Assembly (NCBI RefSeq): GCF_030161575.1
Contig: NZ_BSUL01000001.1
Coordinates: 930,001 to 994,000 of the forward strand
DNA: 64,000 bases
Source of the DNA: Arenivirga flava
Lineage (GTDB): Bacteria > Actinomycetota > Actinomycetes > Actinomycetales > Microbacteriaceae
Reading direction: 5' to 3'
In this document: one piece after another, positions 1-8,118 of the stretch
Numbering within the stretch: position 1 is the first letter of the stretch
Layout of the letters: each line of letters opens with the position of its first letter
Translations under genes and position numbers: made by a program
Notes under the pieces: model-generated
The model's database searches: none
Told to the model about the DNA's origin: nothing
What the model saw: the letters and a program-made list of their open reading frames with translations, nothing else

Positions 1-624
1 GGCGCAGATCGCTCGTGATGTAGGCGTCGGCCTCGCGCACGGCCGCCTCGCCGAGCAGCGAGTCGCCCGCTCCCCGCAGAGCGCGACGCGCTCGACGAGG
101 CGCTCGGAGTCGCCCGCCACCCGGATGCCGCCGGCCGTCGCCGGCAGTACCTGCTGCAGCCGCTCGGCGAGCGCGCGGAGCGTGATGGGCTGAGCGAGGC
201 GCCCGGTGCGTCCCAGGCCACGGCCCGGCGCTGGCGAGGGCACGATCGGCTCGGCGTCGACGAGCCCGAGGCGCTCCGCGAGCACGCCGGAGGTGCCCGT
301 CTCGACGATGTCGGCGTTCGTGTGCGCGGCCAGCAGCGCGCATCCTCCGCGGATCAGGCGGGCGATGACGGCGCCCTTGGCGCCCGTCTCGGCAACGCTC
401 GTCACGCCGCGCAGCAGCAGCGGGTGATGCACGAGCAGCAGCTCGGCGCCGTTCGCGACGGCCTCCTCGGCGACCGCGACGGTGGCGTCGACGGCGAGGT
501 GGATGCGGGTCAGCTCGGCGGAGGGATCGCCGACCAGCAGTCCCGGCGCGTCCCAGGGCTCGGCGGTGCCCTGCGGCCAGCGTCGCTCGGCGGCCGAGAG
601 GGCGTCGGCGACGGTGGTGGGCAT
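1..624 (-). CDS. Nif3-like dinuclear metal centre protein, 5' part (runs off the left edge; frameshift near 72-75)
   Basis: Belongs to the Nif3/YbgI/DUF34 family, whose members bind two metal ions and form hexameric rings; the cellular role is not settled. The ATG at 622-624 opens with a family-like N-terminus, including the EPWDAPGLLVG segment and the metal-binding VHHPLL motif near residue 66. Towards the edge the conserved CGGAGDSLL loop and the ITSDLR motif appear only after a change of frame. Restoring one G to the coding-strand GGGG run (plus-strand CCCC at 72-75) joins the two parts. The C-terminus lies outside the window. The gene faces the same way as the permease upstream at 650-3349. 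Family assignment is firm; whether the break is real is doubtful, because many other genes here show the same defect. Confidence 0.82.
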   Translation of the reverse strand, partial: MPTTVADALSAAERRWPQGTAEPWDAPGLLVGDPSAELTRIHLAVDATVAVAEEAVANGAELLLVHHPLLLRGVTSVAETGAKGAVIARLIRGGCALLAAHTNADIVETGTSGVLAERLGLVDAEPIVPSPAPGRGLGRTGRLAQPITLRALAERLQQVLPATAGGIRVAGDSERLVERVALCGERATRCSARRPCARPTPTSRAICA

Positions 625-649
625 CCGCTCAGTGTACCGAGGCGGCGTC

Positions 650-3349
650 TCAGGCATCGACCGCGGCGGCCTGCTGACGGCGGATGCGGGGACCCGCCGT
701 GGCGAGGGACCAGGCGAGGCCGAGCAGGAGCGCGACGATGACGCCTCCGTCGGCGAACGCGTCGAGCACCGGCAGTCCGAGGGATCCCAGAGGCTGGGCC
801 AGGTACCCCTGCCACGAGAGCGCACCGAGCTCGGAGCTGCGCAGGCCGTAACCGAGCGCCGTCAGCACCACGAGCGCCGCGAGATTGCCCCAGACGAACG
901 CCGGGTAGCGCCCTCCGCTGCGCAGCAGGTCCTCCGTGTCGAGCGCGCGACCGCGCAGGAGCAGGTCGCCGGCGAAGATCCCCGCCCAGGCCGCGACCGG
1001 CACGGCGACGGTGCCGACGAGCTCGTCGATCGAGGTGCGCAGGTCGGGCACGGCCAGGATGAGTGCGACCGCCGAGATCGCGAGCAGCAGACCGACGATC
1101 ACGACGGCCGACTGGCGCTGCACGTCCAGCCCGAGCGCCTGCACCGAGAACGCCGCCGAGTACAGCACGAGCACGACGCCCGCGAGCAGGCTGCCGACCA
1201 GTGCCAGCACGAGCGGCACCGCGTACCAGGACGGCAGCAGCTCGGCGAGAGCGGCGGCCGGGTTGCCGGCGAGGCCCCCGGCCAGCGCGGGGTCGGAGGC
1301 GGCGAGCAGCGCCCCGTAGCCGAGCAGTCCGACCGTGGGCAGCACGCTCGCGAGCCCGGTCGCCGCCACCGAGCCGGTGCCGGAGCCGCCCGGTCGCTGG
1401 TAACGGGCCACGTCGCCGCCGCTGAACGCCCAAGCGAGGCCGGTGAACGAGAGCACCAGGGCGGTGCCCGACACCACGGCGGCACCGGAGCCCTGCGGCT
1501 GCGCCAGTGCGGCCTGCAGGTCGACGAGAGGCCAGGTGAGCGCGACCATGCCGCCGAGCAGCAGCACCGAGAGCGTCGAGAGCACGAGATGCACGCCGTG
1601 CAGCAGACCGTAGCCGGCGAACGCGATGACCAGCGCGATCAGGAAGGCGAAGGCCACGGCGAGGATGGAGACCTGCTCGGCGCCCAGCGGACCCGCGAGT
1701 CCCTCGCCGACCAGCACGGAACTCGTGCCGAGACCCATGACCCAGAGCAGCACAGCGCCCCAGAGCAGACGGCTGATCAGCGCGAGCGCGGCCGGCAGCG
1801 CGTTGCCGAGCACACCGAAGACGGCCCGGGAGGCCACGATCGTCGGCTGGCCGGTGCGGATCGCGGCGAGCGTGCCGAGCGAGAGCGGCACGAGGCCGAG
1901 GAGGGAACCCGCGACGGCCGCGAGCAGCGCTTGCGGCAGGTCGAGGCCGCCGAGCAGCAGCAGCGCGCCCACCCCGAGTCCGAGCACGGAGGACTGCGGC
2001 GCGAACCAGAGCCAGAACAGGCGGATGGCGCGACCGGCGCGCTGATCCTGCGGCGTCGGCTGCATGCCGCTGGCTTCGAGGCCGAGCAGCGGCAGCGGGC
2101 GAGCGGGCTCGGGCTGCAGGAGCTCGTCGATGTCCTGGGCGGCCTGCACGGAGGAGATCGGTGCGGTGTCGAGGGCCGCCCCGGCGGAATCCATTGGGCG
2201 CGGCAGCGGCTCGCGGTCGTCGACCGCCTCCGCCTGGTCCTCGGGCTCGGGGTCGGCGGCGGCGGCGTCGATGTGCACGATGCCGATGGGCACCCGCATC
2301 GGGGCGACGGGATCGACGCGCTCCAGCTCGGCCGCGGGCTCGGACGCGAGCGGCTCGGAGGGCTCGATCTCACCCTCGACCGGCTCGGAGGGCACGATCT
2401 CGCCCTCGACCGTGATGGGCGACGGCCCGTCCTGCCAATCGAGCCGCTCGTGCAGGACGAGCGCCGGGGTGTCGTCGGGCGATGCGTCGGGCTCCACCGT
2501 CGGAGACTCGGGTCCAGCGGACGCTTCCTCGCCGGGCGGTTCCTCACCGGGCTGCGCGTCGGCCTCGGCCGGCGGCAGCACCGGCAGCGTGATCGCCGCC
2601 GTGGTCGGCGGAACGAGCCCGGCGAAACCGCCGCGCACGCGCTCGACCTCGTCGAAGGCCTCCGTCGTCCCCTCGGCGAGCACGTCCCGTTCCCAGGCGT
2701 TGAACTGCGCGGTGTCCTGCTCGCGCAGCCGCAGCTGCTCCTCGAAGCGCTCGATCGCGGCGAGCGTGCCGCCCTCGGCCGGAGATCCGACGGCGGCGGC
2801 GAGCTCGTCGTCGCGCAGCGAGCGGCGCGCCGGTGGCGGCACGAAGCTGCCGGTCGGGGTGAGCTCGACGTACGGAGCCGGGTCTTCGGCGTCGCCGACG
2901 ATCTCGGCGTCCTCGGGCGCGGGATCGCTCGGCGTCGACGGGCCCGCCGCGGGCAGACCAGGGCTCGTGGCCCACGGTCGGTCAGGGTCGGCGGGGACCG
3001 CCTCGGCCTGCGGCTCGTCCCACGGGTACACCGGCACACCGGTCGTCGGCTCCGCCCACGGCGAGGCTCCGACGGAAGGGGCCTCCGGGCGCTCGGCGGC
3101 CGTCCGCTCGGCAGCGAGACGGGCGGTGAGGTCGCCGAGCTGCTCGCTCAGGCGCTCGGCTCCGGGCTCCGCGGCATCGCGAGGGGCGCTCTCGTCGTCC
3201 AGCGCGGCATCGCCCTCGCGCACGGCGTCGTCGGACGGGCCGGAGGCACGGCCGAACCAGCGGAATCCCCCGGCGGGCGGCGTGTAGTTGGAGCGCCGCG
3301 GCCCGACGGGCGCGTCGTCGCTCTGCTGCTCGTCTTCCCCGTGCGCCAT
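650..3349 (-). CDS. NCS1-type (purine/cytosine permease family) membrane protein with a long acidic N-terminal extension
   Basis: The protein has about 899 residues. Residues ~436-890 form a hydrophobic domain of about 12 membrane segments resembling nucleobase:cation symporter-1 permeases, beginning near LFWLWFAPQSS. Family members are usually 420-550 aa. The first ~430 residues are instead Asp/Glu/Pro/Ala-rich, low in complexity, and carry no domain I recognise; they are probably cytoplasmic and disordered. I chose the ATG at 3347-3349 (MAHGEDEQQ) over an in-frame start 11 codons upstream because the protein composition changes there. Substrate is unknown: a nucleobase is the family expectation, but the extension could mean a different task. 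The downstream gene on the same strand is the Nif3-like protein, 25 nt away. Confidence 0.75.
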   Translation of the reverse strand: MAHGEDEQQSDDAPVGPRRSNYTPPAGGFRWFGRASGPSDDAVREGDAALDDESAPRDAAEPGAERLSEQLGDLTARLAAERTAAERPEAPSVGASPWAEPTTGVPVYPWDEPQAEAVPADPDRPWATSPGLPAAGPSTPSDPAPEDAEIVGDAEDPAPYVELTPTGSFVPPPARRSLRDDELAAAVGSPAEGGTLAAIERFEEQLRLREQDTAQFNAWERDVLAEGTTEAFDEVERVRGGFAGLVPPTTAAITLPVLPPAEADAQPGEEPPGEEASAGPESPTVEPDASPDDTPALVLHERLDWQDGPSPITVEGEIVPSEPVEGEIEPSEPLASEPAAELERVDPVAPMRVPIGIVHIDAAAADPEPEDQAEAVDDREPLPRPMDSAGAALDTAPISSVQAAQDIDELLQPEPARPLPLLGLEASGMQPTPQDQRAGRAIRLFWLWFAPQSSVLGLGVGALLLLGGLDLPQALLAAVAGSLLGLVPLSLGTLAAIRTGQPTIVASRAVFGVLGNALPAALALISRLLWGAVLLWVMGLGTSSVLVGEGLAGPLGAEQVSILAVAFAFLIALVIAFAGYGLLHGVHLVLSTLSVLLLGGMVALTWPLVDLQAALAQPQGSGAAVVSGTALVLSFTGLAWAFSGGDVARYQRPGGSGTGSVAATGLASVLPTVGLLGYGALLAASDPALAGGLAGNPAAALAELLPSWYAVPLVLALVGSLLAGVVLVLYSAAFSVQALGLDVQRQSAVVIVGLLLAISAVALILAVPDLRTSIDELVGTVAVPVAAWAGIFAGDLLLRGRALDTEDLLRSGGRYPAFVWGNLAALVVLTALGYGLRSSELGALSWQGYLAQPLGSLGLPVLDAFADGGVIVALLLGLAWSLATAGPRIRRQQAAAVDA

Positions 3350-3420
3350 GGACCTCACGATAGCCACGAGGCCCCGCGACACGGGGATGCAGCGCCGAGG
3401 GCGCGCGAACCGGCCGCTGC

Positions 3421-3496
3421 GCGCATCCGCTCGACGCCGCGCGACTGGCGCTGGTCGCGCCGCGACGGGCTCTGCGATGAGATCGAGCGGATGCGC
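3421..3496. repeat. Inverted repeat, 14 bp arms, with a second hairpin inside
   Basis: Arms GCGCATCCGCTCGA (3421-3434) and TCGAGCGGATGCGC (3483-3496) are perfect complements. The 48 nt between them contains a further GCGCGAC/GTCGCGC pair. It lies just beyond the 3' end of the minus-strand LLM gene and could act as a terminator. The arm carries the GCATCCGC octamer that recurs across the window. The function is inference. Confidence 0.5.
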
Positions 3497-3503
3497 CCCG
3501 CCA

Positions 3504-4562
3504 TCAGCCGAGCAGCTCGCGCACGCGCGGGATGACCGTGCTGCCGTAGTGCTCGATGGTCTCGAGGTGGTGGGCGTGCTGCAGCGGGCCGGAGCTGTAC
3601 TTCAGGTCGAACCGGCTGAGGCCGAGGGCGCCGACGGTCGACGCGATCTTGCGGGCCACCGTCTCGGGCGAGCCGACGTAGAGCGAGCCGTGCTCGACCT
3701 CCTGCTCGAACTGCTCGCGGGTCGTCTCGCCCCAGCCGCGCTCGCGCCCGATGCGCCCGTGCATGGCGCGGTAGCCCTCCCAGTACCGGTCGCGCGCGAT
3801 GGCGTCGGTCTCGGCGATCAGGCCGGGCGAGTGCACGCCGACGGGCAGCGCGGGCTGCTCGAGCTGCTGCAGGGCACGGTGGTAGAGGTCGACGTAGGGG
3901 CGGAAGCGCTCCGGTGCGCCGCCGATGATCGCGAGCATGAGCGGCAGGCCGTAGCGCGCGGCGCGCACCACGGATTCTGGGCTGCCCCCGACGCCGATCC
4001 AGGCCGGCACCGCGCCGGCCTCGGTGGTCGGGTAGACGCGCTGCGCCTGCAGCGCCGGCCGCGTCGCACCGCTCCAGGTGATCGAGCCCTCCGACCGCAG
4101 CGCGTGGAAGAGGTCGAGCTTGTCCTCGAAGAGCTGCTCGTACTGCTGCAGCTCGAAGCCGAACAGCGGGAACGACTCGGTGAACGAGCCGCGGCCGAGG
4201 ATGACCTCGGCGCGCCCCTGCGACACCGCGTCGAGCGTGGCGAAGCGCTGGTAGAGCCTGACGGGGTCGTCGCTGCTGAGCACGGTCACGGCGGTGCCGA
4301 GGCGGATGCGCGAGGTGCGGCCCGCGATGGCTGCGAGCACGATCTCGGGCGAGGAGACGGCGAAGTCGTCGCGATGGTGCTCCCCCACGCCGATGAAGTC
4401 GACGCCGAGCCGGTCGGCGAGCACGGCCTCGGCGACGACGTCGCGGATGACCTGCGGGTACGGAACGGAGCGCCCCTCGGCGTCGACGGTGACGTCGCCG
4501 AACGTGTCGAGGCCGAGCTCGACGGAACTGGTGCCGGCGATGCCTGCGGGCGTGGTGGCCAT
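3504..4562 (-). CDS. LLM-class (luciferase-like) flavin-dependent oxidoreductase
   Basis: A 352 aa TIM-barrel protein of the bacterial luciferase-like superfamily, closest in appearance to the LLM_2I7G-type subgroup. Family marks include GVGEHHRDDF near residue 60, the RTSRIRLGTAV segment, LGRGSF near residue 125 and a C-terminal VGSPETVARKI. Such enzymes use FMN(H2) and often oxygen; the substrate cannot be read from sequence. The start at 4562 is well supported by AGGAGG six bases upstream. It stands alone between pdxH (upstream, same strand) and the permease. Two other LLM enzymes lie in this window (39803-40990 and 54572-55621), each from a different subgroup. Confidence 0.88.
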   Translation of the reverse strand: MATTPAGIAGTSSVELGLDTFGDVTVDAEGRSVPYPQVIRDVVAEAVLADRLGVDFIGVGEHHRDDFAVSSPEIVLAAIAGRTSRIRLGTAVTVLSSDDPVRLYQRFATLDAVSQGRAEVILGRGSFTESFPLFGFELQQYEQLFEDKLDLFHALRSEGSITWSGATRPALQAQRVYPTTEAGAVPAWIGVGGSPESVVRAARYGLPLMLAIIGGAPERFRPYVDLYHRALQQLEQPALPVGVHSPGLIAETDAIARDRYWEGYRAMHGRIGRERGWGETTREQFEQEVEHGSLYVGSPETVARKIASTVGALGLSRFDLKYSSGPLQHAHHLETIEHYGSTVIPRVRELLG

Positions 4563-4632
4563 GGCGGTCCTCCTGTTTTCATGCGAACGTATCGACATCC
4601 GCAACCGGTCGGATCGAAGCGCTATTCCCGCG

Positions 4633-5277
4633 TCACGGCTGGTAGCGCTGCACGGACCACGGCGACGCCGCATCCGCTCGCTCGAAGCGGAGCCGATCGT
4701 GCAGCCGGGAGCTGCGCCCCTGCCAGAACTCGATGCTGCGCGGCACGACCCGCACGGCACCCCACGCCGACGGGCGCGGCACCGCGCCATCGGCGAAGCG
4801 CTCCTCGAGAGCCGCCACCCGACGCTCCAACTCCGCCCGCGACGCGATGGGACGGGACTGCTCGCTCGCCCAGGCCGAGATTTGCGAACCCCGGGGGCGA
4901 TCAACCCAGTACGTGTCGGACTCCTCCGCGGTGATCGGATGCGCATCGCCGAGCACGATGACCTGGCGCCGCAACGCGTACCAGGGGAAGAGCAGGGACA
5001 CCGCCGGTCGCGCCTGCAACTCGGTGCCCTTGCGCGAACTCAGGGTCGTCACGAACTCGAACCCGGAGGGCTCGGCCGCGCGCAGCAGCACGGTCCGCGA
5101 CGAGGGCGCGCCGTCGGCGGCGACGGTACTCAGCACCATCGCATTCGGTTCGAACACCTCGGCCGACTCCGCATCGCGGAGCCACTCGAGGAACTGCTCG
5201 ACGGGATCACGCGACAGGTCGGCCTCGTCGAGGCCGACCTGTCCGTAATCGCTGTGCCGCCGGAGCGACTCGCTCAT
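4633..5277 (-). CDS. pdxH: Pyridoxamine/pyridoxine 5'-phosphate oxidase
   Basis: Oxidises pyridoxamine or pyridoxine 5'-phosphate to pyridoxal 5'-phosphate with FMN and O2, the last step of B6 salvage; a cytosolic homodimer. The 214 aa length is normal. Conserved segments are SSRTVLLR (~60), the FMN/substrate region WYALRRQVIVLG (~108), DRPRGSQISAWAS (~135) and the C-terminal FWQGRSSRLHDRLRF. The N-terminal RRHSDYGQVGLDEADL matches actinobacterial PdxH. The ATG at 5275-5277 was chosen because the conserved N-terminus begins there; a longer reading would run back into lsr2. It follows lsr2 on the same strand by only 8 nt, so both may share a transcript. Confidence 0.93.
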   Translation of the reverse strand: MSESLRRHSDYGQVGLDEADLSRDPVEQFLEWLRDAESAEVFEPNAMVLSTVAADGAPSSRTVLLRAAEPSGFEFVTTLSSRKGTELQARPAVSLLFPWYALRRQVIVLGDAHPITAEESDTYWVDRPRGSQISAWASEQSRPIASRAELERRVAALEERFADGAVPRPSAWGAVRVVPRSIEFWQGRSSRLHDRLRFERADAASPWSVQRYQP

Positions 5278-5285
5278 GGGCTCGC

Positions 5286-5630
5286 TCAGCTCGCGGACTC
5301 GTAGGCCTCGCGGATGCGCTTGGGCAGCGGGCCCTTGGCCGGGACGTCCATCCCGCGGGTCTTCGCCCATTCGCGGATCTGCTGGTTCAGGGTCGGGAGA
5401 CCCGAGTTCGCGGAACCCGAGGACTTGCGCGGCCCGCTGGCGCGACCGGTGCGACGCCCCTTCTCGATGTACGGCGCGAGCACCCCGCGCAGCTTCTCGA
5501 TGTTCTCGGCGCCCAGATCGATCTCGTAGTTCACGCCTTCGAGGGCGAACGAGACGGTTCCGCCCTCGCCCTCCTCGATCGCGGAGTTGTCGAGATCATC
5601 GACCAGTTCGACGACGACTTTCTTGGCCAT
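5286..5630 (-). CDS. lsr2: Lsr2-family nucleoid-associated protein (variant DNA-binding motif)
   Basis: A 114 aa homologue of Lsr2, the actinobacterial H-NS analogue that bridges and silences AT-rich DNA. The N-terminal dimerisation domain is typical (MAKKVVVELVDDLD, then EGGTVSFALEGVNYEIDL). The C-terminal DNA-binding domain is recognised by REWAKTRGMDV. Mycobacterial Lsr2 has an AT-hook-like Arg-Gly-Arg in the loop after this segment; here the matching place reads AKGPLP, so the central RGR is not conserved. The start at 5628-5630 is preceded by a purine-rich AGAAGAG. About 40 nt upstream on the coding strand is TGTTAT, a plausible -10. pdxH follows 8 nt downstream. Confidence 0.9.
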   Translation of the reverse strand: MAKKVVVELVDDLDNSAIEEGEGGTVSFALEGVNYEIDLGAENIEKLRGVLAPYIEKGRRTGRASGPRKSSGSANSGLPTLNQQIREWAKTRGMDVPAKGPLPKRIREAYESAS

Positions 5631-5866
5631 GGTGCAGCTCTTCTCTGTCGAGGGGTTTCGGCTTCGGATAACAGTACTCCAGAAGCGCCTGAGAGAAGCT
5701 CCCGCGCGCGGAATCCGCCATACCCGAGGCGTTCTCAACGCCAACTCGACGTGGCAGCGCCCGACGCCGGTCAACTCCTCGAGTTGCGAACGAGTTGTGC
5801 GACCGCTACCCGAAGGTCGTGCACCGGGTGGGAGCCGCTCCGTCGGCCCGGACCCTCCCCGCCGCG

Positions 5867-5881
5867 TAGGCTCGGAGGATG
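5867..5881 (+). promoter_or_regulatory. Putative -10 box giving a leaderless folE transcript
   Basis: TAGGCT (5867-5872) stands six bases before the folE ATG (5879). Transcription normally starts 6-7 nt after the -10 hexamer, which would put the first base at the A of ATG. No clear -35 is visible. The GGAGG between them abuts the ATG and is too close to serve as a normal ribosome site. Confidence 0.45.
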
Positions 5882-6472
5882 CCGCCCGTCGACCGCAACC
5901 GCATCGCCGCGCTCGTGCGCGAGCTGCTCGAGGCGATCGGCGAGCAGCCCGAGCGTCCGGGCCTGCGCGAGACGCCCACCCGTGTCGCGGACGCCTACGC
6001 GGAGTTCTTCGCGGGCCTCGACGCCGACCCCGCGGAGCCGCTCGCGCGCACCATCTCGGTGAGCGAGGGGCCCGCGCCCGACACGCTGCCGTCGGGTGCG
6101 GTGCTCCTGCGCGACGTCGCCTTCCGGTCCATCTGCGAGCACCACCTCCTGCCCTTCGAGGGTCGCGCCCACCTCGCCTACCTGCCGACGGGCAAGGTGG
6201 TCGGCCTGGGCGCGCTCGCGCGGGTGCTCGACGTGCTCGCCGCCCGCCCCCAGGTGCAGGAGCGCCTCGGCGAGCAGGTCGCCGAGACCATCGCCGACGC
6301 GCTCGATGCGCGCGGCTCGCTGGTGGTGCTCTCGGCGCGGCACCAGTGCGTCACCGCGCGCGGCGAGCGTCGGCCCCACGCCAGCACCGTCACCGTCGCG
6401 GCCCGCGGCGAGCTGGCCGATCCCGCCGCTCGGGCGGAGTTGCTGGCGCTCATCGCGGGGGCTCCCGCATGA
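5879..6472 (+). CDS. folE: GTP cyclohydrolase I
   Basis: Converts GTP to 7,8-dihydroneopterin triphosphate, the first committed step of tetrahydrofolate synthesis. The 197 aa protein carries the zinc site: Cys86 and His89 in SICEHHLLPF and Cys157 in SARHQCVTARG. The LAYLPTGKVVGLGALARVLD stretch is the usual core. It is the first gene of a folate operon; its TGA overlaps the folP ATG (ATGA). Translation starts at 5879, directly after GGAGG, which suits a leaderless message better than a Shine-Dalgarno start. Confidence 0.95.
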   Translation: MPPVDRNRIAALVRELLEAIGEQPERPGLRETPTRVADAYAEFFAGLDADPAEPLARTISVSEGPAPDTLPSGAVLLRDVAFRSICEHHLLPFEGRAHLAYLPTGKVVGLGALARVLDVLAARPQVQERLGEQVAETIADALDARGSLVVLSARHQCVTARGERRPHASTVTVAARGELADPAARAELLALIAGAPA

Positions 6473-7271
6473 CCCTGCTCATGGGCATCGTCAACACGAC
6501 GAGCGACTCGTTCAGCGACGGCGGGCGGTTCCTCGAGCCCGACGCCGCCATCGCGCACGCCCAGCGCCTGCTCGCCGACGGCGCCGACCTGATCGACGTC
6601 GGCGGGGAGTCGACGCGACCCGGGGCTCAGCGGGTCGATGCGGAGCTCGAGGCGGCGCGCGTGCTGCCGGTCGTGTCGGCACTGGCCGCGGGGGCGCCGT
6701 CGTGAGCATCGACACGATGCGTGCCGCCACCGCCACCGCAGCGGTCGCGGCCGGCGCGCACCTCGTCAACGACGTCTCCGGCGGCCTCGCCGACCCCGCC
6801 ATGCTCGACGCGGTCGCCGCGACCGATGCGGACTTCGTGATCGGCCACTGGCGAGGGCACTCCGCGGACATGTACGCCGATGCGCGGTACGACCACCTCG
6901 GCCGCGAGGTGGCCGAGGAGCTGCTCGTGCGGGTCGATGCCGCGATCGCCGCGGGCATCGTGCGCGAGCGCATCGTGCTCGACCCCGGCATCGGCTTCGG
7001 CAAGCGCGCCGAGCAGAACTGGGCGGCGCTGCACGATCTGCCGCGCCTGGTCGCCTCCGGGCACCGGGTGCTCGTCGGCACGAGCCGCAAGGGCTTCCTC
7101 GCCGAGTCGCTCGGCGGCGAGGCCGACGAGGCGCGCCGCGACCTCGCCACGGCGGTGACCAGCGTGCTCGTCGGGCAGGCGGGCGCCTGGGCCGTGCGGG
7201 TGCACGACGTGCGGGCGAGCCGTGACGCGCTGCGCGTCGCCGCAGCGTGGACGGATGGAGGGAACGGATGA
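6469..7271 (+). CDS. folP: Dihydropteroate synthase (frameshift at 6690-6694)
   Basis: Joins 6-hydroxymethyl-7,8-dihydropterin diphosphate to p-aminobenzoate; the sulfonamide target. The N-terminal part reads MGIVNTTSDSFSDGGRF and then DVGGESTRPGA. The reading then meets a stop at 6703-6705, while the neighbouring frame continues with VVSIDTMRA, LVNDVSGG, the DPGIGFGKR loop and the GTSRKGF loop. One extra G in the GGGGG run at 6690-6694 joins both parts into LAAGGAVVSIDT and gives a normal 267 aa enzyme. The gene is essential in most bacteria and sits in an intact operon, so I treat the break as a sequencing error. It overlaps folE and folB by ATGA. Confidence 0.92.
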
Positions 7272-7633
7272 GAGGGCTCGACGAGATCGCCGTCACCGGC
7301 ATCCGCGCGATCGGCTACCACGGCGTCTACCCGGAGGAGCGCCGCGACGGCCAGGAGTTCGTCGCCGATGTGCTCCTGCGCCTCGACACCCGCGCGGCCG
7401 CGGCGAGCGACGACGTGGCCGACACCGTCCATTACGGGGAGCTCGCCGAGCGCGTCGCGGCGATCTTGTCCGGCGAGCCGGTCGACCTGCTGGAACGGCT
7501 TGCCGCACGCGTCGCCGACGCCGTGCTCGAGCATCCGCTCGTCCAGTCGGTGCGGGTCGTGCTGCACAAGCCGGCGGCGCCCATCCCGGTGCCGTTCGAC
7601 GACGTCACGGTGACCATCGAGCGGATGCGATGA
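7268..7633 (+). CDS. folB: Dihydroneopterin aldolase
   Basis: Cleaves 7,8-dihydroneopterin to 6-hydroxymethyl-7,8-dihydropterin and glycolaldehyde. The 121 aa size and the family pattern fit: GIRAIGYHGVYPEERRDGQEF at the N-terminus with the active-site Glu/Tyr region, VHYGELAE in the middle, and the C-terminal HKPAAPIPVPFDDV with the conserved Lys. The start at 7268 (MRGLDE) was chosen because it forms an ATGA overlap with folP; an upstream ATG at 7247 would lie inside folP. It overlaps folK in the same way. Confidence 0.94.
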   Translation: MRGLDEIAVTGIRAIGYHGVYPEERRDGQEFVADVLLRLDTRAAAASDDVADTVHYGELAERVAAILSGEPVDLLERLAARVADAVLEHPLVQSVRVVLHKPAAPIPVPFDDVTVTIERMR

Positions 7634-8118
7634 GCCGCCCCGTGCCGCCCGCTGCGGCCGTCGTCGCGATCGGCGCGAATCTCGGCGACACCGCCAGGGC
7701 GATCGACGACGCCGTGCGCGCGCTCGCCGCGCTGCCGCTGACGGACCGCGTCCGCGCATCCGATGCCGTGGAGACGGTCGCCGTGCGCCTGGACGGGCCC
7801 GATCCCGAGGCGCCGCGCTACCGCAACGCCGTCGCAGTCCTGCAGACGCGGCTGGCGCCGAGCGTGCTGCTGGCGGAGCTGCATCGCATCGAGGCGGAGC
7901 ACGGCCGCGTGCGTCGCGAACGCTGGGGCGACCGCACGCTCGACCTCGACCTCATCGCCTACGGTCGGGTGCGCAGCGCCGGCCCCGCGCTGCTGCTGCC
8001 GCATCCGCGCGCGCACGAGCGGCGGTTCGTGCTCGAGCCCTGGCAGCAGGTCGATCCCGACGCGGAGCTGCCGGGCGCCGGAGCGATCGCGAGCCTGCTC
8101 GCCGGGCTCGACGGATGA
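7630..8118 (+). CDS. folK: 6-hydroxymethyl-7,8-dihydropterin pyrophosphokinase
   Basis: Transfers pyrophosphate from ATP to 6-hydroxymethyl-7,8-dihydropterin, giving the folP substrate. The 162 aa protein has the HPPK marks: AIGANLGDT near residue 13, YRNAVAVLQT, and the signature RERWGDRTLDLDLIAYG near residue 97, followed by LPHPRAHERRFVLEPW. It is the fourth folate gene in an unbroken chain of overlapping genes, and its TGA overlaps the start of the SLOG-family gene. Confidence 0.95.
   Translation: MSRPVPPAAAVVAIGANLGDTARAIDDAVRALAALPLTDRVRASDAVETVAVRLDGPDPEAPRYRNAVAVLQTRLAPSVLLAELHRIEAEHGRVRRERWGDRTLDLDLIAYGRVRSAGPALLLPHPRAHERRFVLEPWQQVDPDAELPGAGAIASLLAGLDG

Noticed and set aside
482..3535. 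A 1017-codon plus-strand open frame over the permease gene
   Set aside because: Shadow of the minus-strand permease; no start context or family signal.
6469..7271. folP as a decayed pseudogene
   Set aside because: All motifs downstream of the break are intact and the operon is otherwise normal, so loss of function is unlikely.
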